Below are positions 51,299 to 63,900 of a stretch of 64,000 nt of DNA, one piece after another. Every line of letters starts with the position of its first letter. Position 1 is the first letter of the stretch. The notes beneath the pieces are model-generated. The model saw only the letters and a program-made list of their open reading frames with translations, was not told the origin of the DNA and made no database searches. Source of the DNA: a virus. The position numbers and the translations under genes are program-made. The stretch lies in IMG/VR virus record IMGVR_UViG_3300004807_000021, positions 1-64,000 of that record, one strand, 5' to 3'.

Positions 51299-51306
51299 AA
51301 TAAATA
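51299..51306 (+). promoter_or_regulatory. T4-type late promoter (AATAAATA) before gp6
   Basis: AATAAATA 19 nt upstream of the gp6 ATG, with TACGCAC (51280-51286) 12 nt in front, the same spacing as at 45762-45788. The ribosome site is ACTAGGAAAAAATA. Confidence 0.6.
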
Positions 51307-51325
51307 CAAGTACTAGGAAAAAATA

Positions 51326-54300
51326 ATGAGTTCAACGGACAGACAAAATAATTTATTAGTGTCAGAAAATTGGCAAAAAATCTATCAATCTTTCAAGAAT
51401 GCCGATTTTCAAAGCTATGACTTTGAAAATTTACGTCGTACAATGATTGAATATGTCCGTACAAATTTTCCTGAAGATTTTAATGACTATATTGAGTCTA
51501 GTGAATACCTTGCCCTAATAGATCTTATAGCATTTGTTGGTCAAAGTATAGCGTTCCGTGTGGACTTGAACGCCCGCGAGAACTTTTTAGAGTTAGCAGA
51601 ACGCAGAGAAAGTGTACTACGCTTATCTCGTATGATTAACTACACTGCCCATAGAAACGTTCCAGCAAACGGCCTACTAAAATTCAGTGCAATCAGCACA
51701 ACAGAAACAGTGTTTGATAGCAATGGCAGGAATCTATCAGGACAATATGTTACTTGGAATGATCCTAGTAATTCTAATTGGCACAATCAGTTTATTTCAG
51801 TATTAAATGCCGCATTGCCATCTACTCATCAATTTGGAAATCCTATAGATTCTGCTACGATTTACGGAGTTCCTACAGCACAATATAGATTTAATTCTAA
51901 TCCAACAGAAGTGCCTGTTTATCCTTTTACAAAAAATATTGCTGGTCGTAGTATGAATTTTGAAATCACCAGTACTACATTCAAAAATCAAACTTACATA
52001 TACGAAGAGCCTCCTAAAATAGGAAACGCCTTGGCATTTATATACTCTGATGACGGACATAGTGCAAGTAGTCCAGGCACTGGATTCTTTTTTAATTTTG
52101 TGCAGGGTACTCTAAATCAAAGTACATTTACAATAACAAATCCAACAGCCAATCAAACCATAGATATTAACACACAACAAATTAATGATACAGATGTGTG
52201 GTTATATTCATTAAATCAACAAACTGGTTTAGAAGACACATTGTGGACACAGGTTCCTTCTACATCAGGTAGCAACTCAATCTATAATAGTATTAACAAT
52301 TCTATTAAAAATATTTTTAGTATAATAACTAAAGCACAAGATGCAATAAGTCTTTCTTTTAGCGACGGTACATTTGGTAATTTACCAATTGGAAATTTTA
52401 GAGTTTATTATAGAACCAGTAATGGATTAAACTATACTATCAATGCCAATGATATTGTAAATGTTTTGTTCAGCGTGCCTTATACATCGGCAAGCAACCA
52501 AACAGAAACGTTAACAATTAGTTTAAGTCTAGCAACCAGTGTAATAAATTCAGCACCTTCAGAGTCAAACGCCAGTATTAAGACAAATGCTCCACAGACA
52601 TATTATACTCAAAATCGTATGATTACTGGCGAAGATTATAATATTAGTCCGTTGAGTGCTAATTTACAAATTGCAAAAGTCAAAGCAGTCAACAGAACTA
52701 GTAGTGGTATAAGTAGATATTTTGACTTGCTTGACCCTACAGGAAAATATAGCACAACTAATTTGTTTGGTGATGACGGGATCATATATCAAGAAACATA
52801 CACCTATTCAACAAATTTTTCCTATGTAACTGATTTAGATATTCAAGGTGTAATTGATAATACAATTTATGATATATTAAATTCTCCTGATTTAAGAAAT
52901 TTTTATTACGCAAATTTTTTAGATTATCTTAGTGTTAGTATCAATGCTGCCTGGACTAGCGTTACTATTGACAGTAATACAGTTAGCGGATTTATTAATG
53001 CCCCAGGACAAACTATTCCATATATTGTAGGATCATCTACTGCTACAGATTTGAAATATATTACTCCAGGATCTTTGATTAAATTTATAGCCCCTGCAGG
53101 ACAATGTTTTAATTTAACTACAAACACATTGATAACATCTACAGTAAATTTTGTAGGAAATATTTCTGGTAATACGTTAGTTATAACTAATGTAACTGGT
53201 AATGTTGTTACCGGCATGTCTTTAAGCGGTGGAACAGTTGCCGCTGGAACATATATTGTTTCAGGATCTGGAACAACATGGATAGTAAACAAGTCTCAAA
53301 CAGCAACAGCAACAACTGGATCAATATCAGCAGATAACACAGCCAATTATATATGGGCGCAAGTTGTTAAAGTAACTGACGATGGTACTGCTGGCGGTAG
53401 CGGAGTGTTGACTGACGGATCAGGACCAATCGTATTAGATAAAGTTATTCCATCGAAAGCAATTTTATCTCAGATAATGCCGCAATTTAATAGAACATTA
53501 ACCCCGTCTATTATAACAGCAATGATTGATTTAATTAAGGCAAATGATAATTTTGGTTTGCGATACGATGCATTAACAACTACGTGGCAAATTGTCTATG
53601 CAAATAATTTGAATTCTGTTAACGCATTTAGTCTTGCTAACCAAGGCGATACAACGTTACAAAATTTAGATTCAAGCTGGATTTTATTGTTTACATCCAA
53701 CACAGTACAATATACAATTAACACAAGAAAATTGCGTTATATATTTGAAAGCGATGCAGAACTGACATTCTATTTTGACTCTAATGTGCCAGTATACGAT
53801 AGTACTTCTAGTTCTACAGTATTAGATACTGTTAAAATTCTTAGTGTTAATCCACAACCTGATTTGCCAACTCCTTTCACACAGGATCTTACTTGGCAAA
53901 TTGTATCCGAATATTATGGACAAGATGGCTACATTGATCCTAAGAAGATTGTAGTTACCTTTGCAGATTCAACAGGCAGTGGAGTAGTAGATAATCCTCA
54001 GTTGTTTGTGGATATTGTAAGTCCATTAACAGGTGATGTTACAACCAAATATATTGTAGAAGAAAGATATACAATTTCTTCTGGCCAAGAAGATTACAGA
54101 TATGTAGCCAATGATCCAATATTGGGACCTGTGATAGTATTGCCTTCACAAGGCAATGCTTCTTTTGCATCTTATGCGGACGGTACATATTTTTATTTTA
54201 TAGATACTGCTACAGTTGTTAAACTAAATCTGTCAGGTGTACTAAAATTAGTTCCAACACTTGATTATAAAGTATATGTTGGTCGTTCTAAATTAAAATT

Positions 54301-54967
54301 TCAATATGTACACAGTGCAGACTACGACAGTAGAATAGATCCAGGATCTAGTAATATCATGGATGTGTATGTATTAACAAAAAATTACGATATTGCATTC
54401 AGACAATGGTTGTCATCAGGCGGCACGTTACCGTTACCACCAAGCTCTGATGAATTACATTCGTTGTTATCAACAAATTTAGATTTAATTAAATCTATAT
54501 CAGATGAAATTATATATCATCCAGTCAGTTACAAATTATTATTTGGATCAAATGCAGATCCTAGTGTACAAGCTACCTTCAATGTTATGATCAACCCATC
54601 GGGTACTGCATCCAACTCTGATATTAAAGCAAGAATACTCACAGCTATAAACACATTTTTTAGTTTAGATAACTGGAACTTTGGCGACTCTTTTTATTTT
54701 ACAGAATTATCTACTTACGTTATGAATCAATTAACACCTGACATTATTAATTTTGCTATTGTTCCAACACAGCCAGGATTATATTTTGGCAATTTGTTTG
54801 AAATCCAATGTCCTAGCGATCAGATTTTAATAAGCTCAGCTACTACAGATAATATAGTTGTGGTGTCTGGCTTTACTGGATCTAATCTAAAAACAGTAAC
54901 ACCTCAAAATACAAATTTTTCAAATAATCAATCGGTTACTAGCACAGCGTATGGGGGCAATTTGTAA
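51326..54967 (+). CDS. gp6: Baseplate wedge protein, gp6-like (1213 aa)
   Basis: Recognised by the N-terminal block FENLRRTMIEYVRTNFPEDF (about 34-53), then YIESSEYLALIDLIAFVGQS, IAFRVDLNARENFLELAERR and ESVLRLSRMINYTAHRN. The middle has YYTQNRMITGEDYNISPLSA (about 427-446). The C-terminal part includes ILTAINTFFSLDNWNFGDSF and YFTELSTYVMNQLTPDI (about 1105-1145). It is about twice the length of T4 gp6 (660 aa), as in other aquatic T4-like phages. Residues about 605-672 (VGNISGNTLVITNVTGN ... GTYIVSGSGTTWIVNKSQ) are a low-complexity beta module, apparently inserted. The stop overlaps the next start (TAATG). Confidence 0.9.
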   Translation: MSSTDRQNNLLVSENWQKIYQSFKNADFQSYDFENLRRTMIEYVRTNFPEDFNDYIESSEYLALIDLIAFVGQSIAFRVDLNARENFLELAERRESVLRLSRMINYTAHRNVPANGLLKFSAISTTETVFDSNGRNLSGQYVTWNDPSNSNWHNQFISVLNAALPSTHQFGNPIDSATIYGVPTAQYRFNSNPTEVPVYPFTKNIAGRSMNFEITSTTFKNQTYIYEEPPKIGNALAFIYSDDGHSASSPGTGFFFNFVQGTLNQSTFTITNPTANQTIDINTQQINDTDVWLYSLNQQTGLEDTLWTQVPSTSGSNSIYNSINNSIKNIFSIITKAQDAISLSFSDGTFGNLPIGNFRVYYRTSNGLNYTINANDIVNVLFSVPYTSASNQTETLTISLSLATSVINSAPSESNASIKTNAPQTYYTQNRMITGEDYNISPLSANLQIAKVKAVNRTSSGISRYFDLLDPTGKYSTTNLFGDDGIIYQETYTYSTNFSYVTDLDIQGVIDNTIYDILNSPDLRNFYYANFLDYLSVSINAAWTSVTIDSNTVSGFINAPGQTIPYIVGSSTATDLKYITPGSLIKFIAPAGQCFNLTTNTLITSTVNFVGNISGNTLVITNVTGNVVTGMSLSGGTVAAGTYIVSGSGTTWIVNKSQTATATTGSISADNTANYIWAQVVKVTDDGTAGGSGVLTDGSGPIVLDKVIPSKAILSQIMPQFNRTLTPSIITAMIDLIKANDNFGLRYDALTTTWQIVYANNLNSVNAFSLANQGDTTLQNLDSSWILLFTSNTVQYTINTRKLRYIFESDAELTFYFDSNVPVYDSTSSSTVLDTVKILSVNPQPDLPTPFTQDLTWQIVSEYYGQDGYIDPKKIVVTFADSTGSGVVDNPQLFVDIVSPLTGDVTTKYIVEERYTISSGQEDYRYVANDPILGPVIVLPSQGNASFASYADGTYFYFIDTATVVKLNLSGVLKLVPTLDYKVYVGRSKLKFQYVHSADYDSRIDPGSSNIMDVYVLTKNYDIAFRQWLSSGGTLPLPPSSDELHSLLSTNLDLIKSISDEIIYHPVSYKLLFGSNADPSVQATFNVMINPSGTASNSDIKARILTAINTFFSLDNWNFGDSFYFTELSTYVMNQLTPDIINFAIVPTQPGLYFGNLFEIQCPSDQILISSATTDNIVVVSGFTGSNLKTVTPQNTNFSNNQSVTSTAYGGNL

Positions 54968-57900
54968 TGGCTATACCTTCTAAAAGAAATGGATTTAGTG
55001 TAAATTTATTACCTAAATTTTATCAGACCGACGCTAATAAAAAGTTTTTACAATCGACAGTTGATCAATTATACCGTCCAGGTACACTGACAAAAACTAG
55101 CGGATATATTGGCCGAAAAAATGCTAAGGCCAGTACAGGTGAAGATGTTTATGTCAAGGCTGCTGATTCAGTAAGACAAAATTATCAATTAGAACCTGCA
55201 ATCACTATTAAAGATAATTTAGACAATGTAGTATTTTATAAAGATTATATTGATTATATTAATCAACTTTCAGTATTTGGTGGCAATACTAGTAACCACA
55301 CTCGCTTAAACAACCAAGAAATGTATTCTTGGGATCCACATATTGACTGGGATAAATTTGTTAATTTTCAAAACTATTACTGGTTGCCTTATGGCCCTGA
55401 AACCATCACGGTATACGGGCATGAAATTCCATTAGAAAGTTCTTTTTCAGTTCAAGTACAAGCAGAAGGTTCCAACAACCAATACATTTTTACCCCAGAT
55501 GGATTAACACCTAACCCAGTATTGCGACTATACAAAGGTCAAACATACACATTTTATATTGATAGTATTGGTAATCCTTTCAGTATTAAAACTCTAAGAT
55601 CAACAGGCACAACCGATCGTTATATATTTCCAAATGCTATAGACAACTATGCAGTTGAATCAGGAACAATAACATTTGTGGTTCCAATTGATGCTCCATC
55701 AATACTTTATTATCAAAGTGAAACTGATATTAATCTTGGCGGAACCATACAAATATATGCCGCATCAGATGCTACATCTATCAATGTTGAATCTGAAATA
55801 CTAGGAAAAGTTAATTATACGTTGTCTAACGGAACTCCGTTGAGCAATGGAATGAAATTAAATTTCAAAGGACAAGTATATCCAACAAGTTATGCTACGG
55901 GTGAATACTATGTAGAGGGCGTAGGCACTGCTATTAAACTAATCGATTCTAATACTTTAGAAATTATTGGAGCTTATACAACATCTATTAATGTAGAATT
56001 TGATCAAACACCGTTTGATCAAGAACCATTTGATACTGCTAGAGGATACGCAGGCAATTTAGATTATATATTAGTTAATCGAGCCAGTAAGGATCACAAT
56101 CCGTGGAGTCGTTATAATCGATGGTTTCATAAAGATGTAATTTCTACAAGTGCTATGTATAATGGCAATAATCCGTCGTTAGATCAAACACTTAGAGCAA
56201 AAAGACCTATCATAGAGTTTTCAGCAGATCTACGACTTTTCAATTTTGGCACAGTTGCAACTGTGGATGTTGATTTAGTTGACAGCTTCACTACAACAGC
56301 GTTTGCAACTATAGAAGGTGCCGCTGGATATAACATCGACGGAGTTACAGTACAAGCAGGTATGCTGATATTATTTACAGCAGACACTGATCCACTAGTT
56401 GCTGGTAAAATTTTTCAAGTAGAATACATTGATGTGTTACATTTAGATACCGGAAGCAATCAATTGCATCTAGTAGAAGTAGCATCTCCAATGAAAGATC
56501 GAGTGGTGTTAGCACGTCAAGGCATTACTAATCAAGGAAGCATGTACTGGTACAATGGTACCAACTGGACAAAAGCACAACAAAAAACGTCAGCTAATCA
56601 GCCGCCACTATTTGATATTTACGATTCTAACGGATTTAGTTACGGCGACTCATCTGTTTATTCTGGATCAACATTTAAGGGAACTGCGTTGTTCAGTTAT
56701 GCTACTGGTTCGGGTACTAACGATTTAGTTCTAGGATTTCCTTTACAATATCAAAATGTAAGTAATATAGGTGATATTGTTTTTAATTTTAACCTAGCAA
56801 TAGATACTTTTCAATATAAAAATCTAAACACTAATTCACTAGAATCTAAAGCCATCGATGTAGGATTTTTATCCAGTTTAGATTATTCTAACAATACTAT
56901 CTATTTGAACGGCTGGCAATTGTGCAAGACTAAAAATCTACAAGCCGCAATTAGAATCTATGATAATTCTGGATTAGTAAATAATTTTCCAGTTGATATC
57001 TATGACAATATAAACAATTTAACAGATCTCGAAGTTAAAATTTATGTAAACGGACAGAGACTTGATAAATCTTTATGGTCAATAGTTGCTAAAAACACAT
57101 ACTATCAGGTAGTATTAAACAAAGATCTAGCACCAACTGACATACTAACAATTAGAGCTTTTTCAGATCAACCAATAAATTCAAACGGATTTTATGAAAT
57201 TCCGTTAAATCTACAAAACAATCCGTTGAATGATGATATTGGTAATTTTACACTAGGTGAAGTAATTGACCATGTCAACAGTATTGTTGATAATACAGCA
57301 TCATTTTCTGGAAATTTTCCAGGAGCAAGCAATCTTCGCGATTTAGGAAACATAACACAATACGGTACAAAGTTTGTTCAACACAGTGGTCCTTTAAGTC
57401 TTGCAGTATATCATATTACAACAGAATCAAACAATGTTGTCAAAGCGTTGACACAAGCCAAAACTGATTATAGTGATTTCAAAAGACTTTTTATAAACAC
57501 TGCCAGTTCTTTAGGTGTACATACTGATCCTGTACAATTTGTAGAATTAATAATGACAAAAATTAATTCTAACAAACCTAAAGTGGCTCCTTACTATTTC
57601 AGCGATATGGTTCCGTACGGCGCCAATGTTAAAACTGACCTGTCTGTAGTTGATTATAGAATTAAAAAATATCCGTTAAACAACACATTTAATTTAACAA
57701 CGCTTTCAAATAAAGCAGTTGGGGTATATCTAAACAATTCACAATTATTATATGGAACTCAATATATATTTGATGACCAAGGCTTCATTGAAATATCATC
57801 GAGCGTGTCATTAAGTAACGGTGATATTATTACAACTATAGAATATGATAGTACAGACGGTAGTTTTGTTCCAGCCACTCCAACTAAATTAGGGTTATGG

Positions 57901-60900
57901 CCAAAGTTTGAACCAAGAAAATATCTTGATACAACACTGATTTCTCCACAAAATGTAATACAAGGTCATGATGGCAGTATTGTCTTGGCTTACAATGACT
58001 ACCGAGATGATATACTATTAGAATTAGAAAAAAGAATTTTTAATAACATTAAAGTTGAATACGATCCAACAATCTTTGATCTTACAGATATTATTCCTAG
58101 TTACAATAGAGATACACCTTATTCTAAAAAAGAATTTGATAGTGTGTTATCTACTAATTTTTATAGTTGGATTGGGTTAGTCGGTAAGGATTTATCAACT
58201 CCATTGAATTACGATAGAACAAATAGTTTTACTTATAATTACTCGCTAAACTCTGCTCCCAACGGTACTTCTTTACCAGGCTACTGGAGAGGTGTGTATA
58301 AATGGTTGTTGGACACAGATAGACCTCATTTGTGCCCTTGGGAAATGCTAGGATTTTCAGTAAGACCGACTTGGTGGACAAAGTTATATGGAGACGCTCC
58401 TTATACTAGCGATAACATTCCTATGTGGACTGATATTGCAAACGGCGTAATAAAAGCACCGGGAGTTCCAGCAACTGTAAATGCAAAATATGTAAAACCA
58501 TTTTTAATCAAACACATACCAGTAGATAGCTCTGGAAACTTAATTAGTCCACAGGCTTCCGGTTTAGCATCGGGCCTTGTGCAACCAAACATTGATAATA
58601 ATTTTGTGTTTGGAGACGTGAGTCCTGTAGAAAATGCTTGGACCCGTAGTAGTTATTATCCTTTTAGTGTAATTTCAACTGCAATATTACTTAATCCTGC
58701 AAAAACTTTTGGATTGATATTAGACAGACATAATATTATTCGAAATCTAGCCAATCAATTGATTTATAAGCCAACTGGATTACGTATCAAACCAGCAGAT
58801 ATTATTTTACCATCAATTTATTCTAGTATTACTCGTGTACAAACAGCCGGCCTCGTTAACTATGTTGTAGATTTAATTTTTAATTATATTTTTAGTAATG
58901 ACATAGCAGGGTATAATAGCTATTTGTTTGATTTGCAAAACATGACTCCTCGACTTGGATATCGTGTAGGAGCATTTACAAATCAGGCTCAATTTAATAT
59001 ATTATTAGAATCTAAAACTCCTAGTAGTACTGGTAACGTGTTTATACCAGTAGAAAATTATAAAGTTTTTCTTAATAAATCATCAACTGTAAAAAAATTA
59101 GTTTATAGTGGAGTTATTATTACCAAACTATCTACTGGTTTTGAAATTAAAGGATATAGTTTAACACAACCTTACTTTAATTATTATCAATATAATGGTT
59201 CAGGAGCCACCATAAATGTAGGCGGAATCAGCGAAAGTTATGCAGAGTGGACTGTTGGTCAACAATACATTGCAGGTACCGTAATATTATACAATGGAAA
59301 GTACTACAGAGCATTAGCTAATTTCACAGCATTAAGTACATTTAATTCTCAAGTACTAGCATCATTACCTTCATTGCCTATGACTGGAGGAGCTACAGCA
59401 ACTTTGCGCAATTCATGGGATAAAGAAACAACTACAGTTGCTCCTTATGGTACATTATTTGCCACCGTGCAACAAGTAGTAGACTTTTTGTTAGGCTACG
59501 GTGAGTGGTTAAAAGATCAGGGATTTGTATTTGATAATTTTAATAACAACTTAGGCACTGTGTCTAACTGGGAAACAAGTGCAAGAGAATTTATGTTCTG
59601 GACTACACAAAACTGGAGTACAGGACACGACAAGTGGGAAGACTGGGAACCAAATAAATCTTACAAATACGCAACTATTGTTCGATATGACGGTGATTAT
59701 TATAGTGCTTTACAAAATATCCCATTAACTAACGAATTTGAATTCACAAAATGGAATTTATTATCGGGCCTCAACGTAGAAGGCGCAAGTGTAATTAGTT
59801 TAAGCCCTAGTGCAAATACTATTAATTTTAATACAGTATTATCTGTAGTGGACAGTATTACTAACGGTTTTAATTCATACGAGATTGTTAAAGTTAATGG
59901 AACACCGTTTGATGTACAAAATCTTGATAGTTATAGACAAGAAAATACTGTAAGTTATACTCCAAGAAACAGTGACGGCATCTATGGTGCAAGTTTTTAT
60001 CTAGTACAAAATGAACACGTAATTGTTATAGATAATAAAACAATTTTTAATGATGTCATTTATAGTCCAACAACTGGTTACAGACAAGAAAGATTAAAAA
60101 TATCAGGCTACACCACAACCGATTGGTATGGTGGTCTTGATATCCCAGGATTTATTTTTGATAGTGCTGTTGTAAAAGAATGGCAACCTTGGCAAGATTA
60201 TAATATTGGGGATATTGTAAACCATCACAGTTATTATTATTCTGCAAATGCGTTCATAGCTGGATCCGCTGTTTTCAATTCTTCAAATTGGAAAAAATTA
60301 GATAAAAAACCAACACCGGCTATTATTCCTAACTGGACTAATATTGCTACACAGTTTACAGATTTTTATAGCCTAGAAGTTGATAGTTTCGATGCTCCTC
60401 AACAACAAATGGCTCAGCACTTAATAGGATATCAAAAACGTCAATACTTGAATAATATTATTCAAGACGATGTTAGTGAATTCAAATTTTATCAAGGCAT
60501 GATCCGAGACAAAGGTACTCAGAATGTTCTTAATAAATTGTTTGGTGTCTTAAATTCTGAAAATAAAGAAAGTCTAACTTTTTATGAAGAGTGGGCTATT
60601 CGAGTATCGCAATACGGTGCTAGTAAAGCATTTGAGGATATTGAATTTGTATTAGATCAGGCAAAATACAATATTAATAATCCTCAAGGAACAGTACTGA
60701 TAAAACGAGTTGATCCTACAATAAATCCATTTATTATTCAACTTACTCCTAATGACATTTACGTCAAGCCTCACGGATATAATTCAAGACCTTTCTTAGA
60801 ATTAAAGACAACAGTAGATTCTGAAAACGGTCCAGTTGCTATTAATCAGTTTTTAAGAAGTGCAGGTTACGTTGATAATACAGATGTATTTGTATCTATT

Positions 60901-63900
60901 GGCCAGTTAAAAGATCTAACAGGGCAGTCGGCATCTTCAATTGTTGTTGGATTAAGTTATAAAATTTCAACAGTTGGTACAACCGATTTTACACAAATAG
61001 GTGCTAGTGCTAGTACAGTTGGCACTACATTTGTTGCTACTGGAACTGGAACTGGAACTGGAACAGTGGTTTTAGATATTTCACAAATAAATGAAGGTGC
61101 ATATTTCTGGTGTGCATTTGATGGTGCAAATAGTTGGAACGTTTATAGATTTACAGATATAAATTTGAATGTAACAAATGTAACTTACAACAAAACCACG
61201 CATACTCTTACACTAACAACACAATATGAGACATCATTGAAGGTTGGGACTTATATAGGCATAGGACAGTCTGAATCTATTCAGGGCTTTTATAAAATTG
61301 ACAGTATTACATTAAACAACATTAATATTATAGCCCCTGGATTATCGGTACCTTCGCCTTTTACTGATTTAGATAATTTAACAGTCTATACATTGTTATC
61401 TCAACGTACTGGGTATATTGATACTATAGATAATATTCTTCCTGCTAGATTAGAAGATGGCAATATTGTATGGACTGATTATGCTAGTTCTGATATCAAT
61501 AGCGGTTGGGCAACTTGGAAATATAAAAAAGTTTATCAATCTACTACGAAAAATTCACCTGTAGTTGGTGCCGGAATAAATTTTGCTCAGTTTATTGCTG
61601 TAAGTAAAAACGGAAATACAGCCGCGGTGTCTGTTGGAACATCGCAAATTGCCACTTATGACAAAGTGTCAACAGCAGTTCCTTGGACACAGCGACAGTT
61701 AATACAACCGCCATTCAACAGTGTAGGTTCACCAGCATCAGCAACCGTAATTAGTACCGCGGCAGTTAGTCCTGATGGAACATGGTTGGCTACTGGAAGT
61801 CCTACATCGGGTTCTTCTAGCACATACTATATTGGAGTATATTCTCCTGCAACTGTATATGCTGTTAACACTATCGTGTCTTACAACAGTATACTTTATC
61901 AAGCATTGTTCCCAGTGCCTGCCGGAAATACACCAAATCAAAACAGTGTTTTCTGGAATCAAATTTTTTACACACCTATATCTGATACATCCACTTACAA
62001 TACTGGAGTAACAGCAAATGGTATGATAACGCTGTATCAAAAAGATGCAAACAATATCTATCAGATAGTTGATTCTATTCTAAGTCCAGTTATTTCAAAT
62101 GAAAAATTTGGATCTGCTATTGTATTTGATTCAAGCAATATGTATGTAAGTGCTCCTGCCTATAACAATAACACTGGAAGAGTTTATCAATTTTCGTATA
62201 CAACTACCCCGCAAGTAACGTCAATTTACGACGAAGTTAATAGTACAGGCACTGTATTAAAATTACAATCTACTGCTGGAATATCTGCTGGAATGATAAT
62301 TTCTGGTAATGATATCTTTGGAAATTCTGCTTTTAATTCCGATCAAGTAGTTGAATATGTTCTTACAAGATTATTGTTTTCACCAGCTATAGACACAACT
62401 GGGAAAGAAGTAATTAATACTGTTTATAATACTAGTTCAACACAAATAAATGTTTCTAGTATCCTATCAGGCGCTACTGTTTCTCTATATAATAGTTCAT
62501 ATGCTTACAGTATTCCAAACTTAACAGTATCGTCAACAGGATTGACGTCAATTAACCAGTTGGTCACTACACATACGTTGTCTAGCGGTGGCGTTACTGG
62601 CACAAATACATTTATTTTAACAACAACTGTATCTGACATAGCTGTTGGATATCTCATTGTTGGTTATGGATTACCGCCAAGCAGTTATGTTGGCGCAATA
62701 TCAAGTGTCGGTGCGCCCGCCAAAACACAAATTACTGTAGTAGATTCGCAAGGTGCATCTAGGGCTATACAAAATTTTATAGCAACAGGTACTGGAACGT
62801 ATGCTTTTTATAAAATTATAAATTACAATTTTGTTGAAATAAAAGGTCAAAAAGATCTTGTAACTAATTCATCGACCTTACCAATTACTCGAGTAACATT
62901 TGGTAGTACAAGTTTTCCTAACGGAGATCCTACTTTAACCTTTAATATAAGTTCTACATACGTTCAGAGTAGTAAAGCTGTAATTTTATCATCTGCACCT
63001 GATTTAACTCCAAATGGAAGTTTAACATTCTCATCAGTTGGATGGTCATATACTCGATCATTTGCTGGCGATACAGTTAATAGTTATTTTGGATCTCAGT
63101 TAGCATTGAGTCGAGATGGTAGCACATTAGCAGTGTCAGCAATAGGCGGTTCTGTAGGAAAAGTTTATGTGTATCAAGCAGGAGTCTTAATACAGACCTT
63201 GACAGGATTTTTACCAACATTCGGTCAAGGAATTACAGTATCAGATGATGGAACATATATTGCTGTAAGCGATAACACCACTGGAGTTTCTAATATAAAT
63301 CAACGAGGCAGTGTTGGTGTTTATCAACTGTCATCAAACAACACGTATCAATTAGTTTCAAACCTAGTACCGCACACTCCTGAAACAAATGGAGAATTTG
63401 GTACTTCGATCTCCTTCATGAATGACTACAAGACACTAGCAGTTTATAGTCGTTATGGATCTAGTACAACAACAACTACTTTTGATAAAACTTCTGTAGC
63501 AACTACTTTTGATAAAAAATCTACCAATTTTATTACCACACAGATTGCCAGCGGACGGGTCGATGTGTATGATAGATATAATGTAAATTGGGTTTACAGT
63601 GAAAGTTTACCTCACACATTTGATTTTACTAGCGGCTATGGCCAAGGATTGTCAGTGGGCGCAAATAATATATTTGTTGGGGCACCACTATTAACAGTTG
63701 GTACAGCAGGAGCTCAGGGACTATTAACAATTTATTCAAAAGATCCAAATGCAGTATCGTGGACTATAGATAAAACACCTGTGCCTATAGCCGATGTATC
63801 AAAAATTAAGAAAGCATTTTTGTATAGCAGATCAACAAATAAATTATTAACTTATATTGATATAATTGATCCTTTACAGGGAAAAATTGCTGGACCTGCT

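Noticed and set aside
61738-62040. 100-codon leftward ORF and a 78-codon rightward ORF inside the giant gene
   Set aside because: Both lie within the uninterrupted giant frame and have Cys/Arg- or Leu-rich shadow composition.
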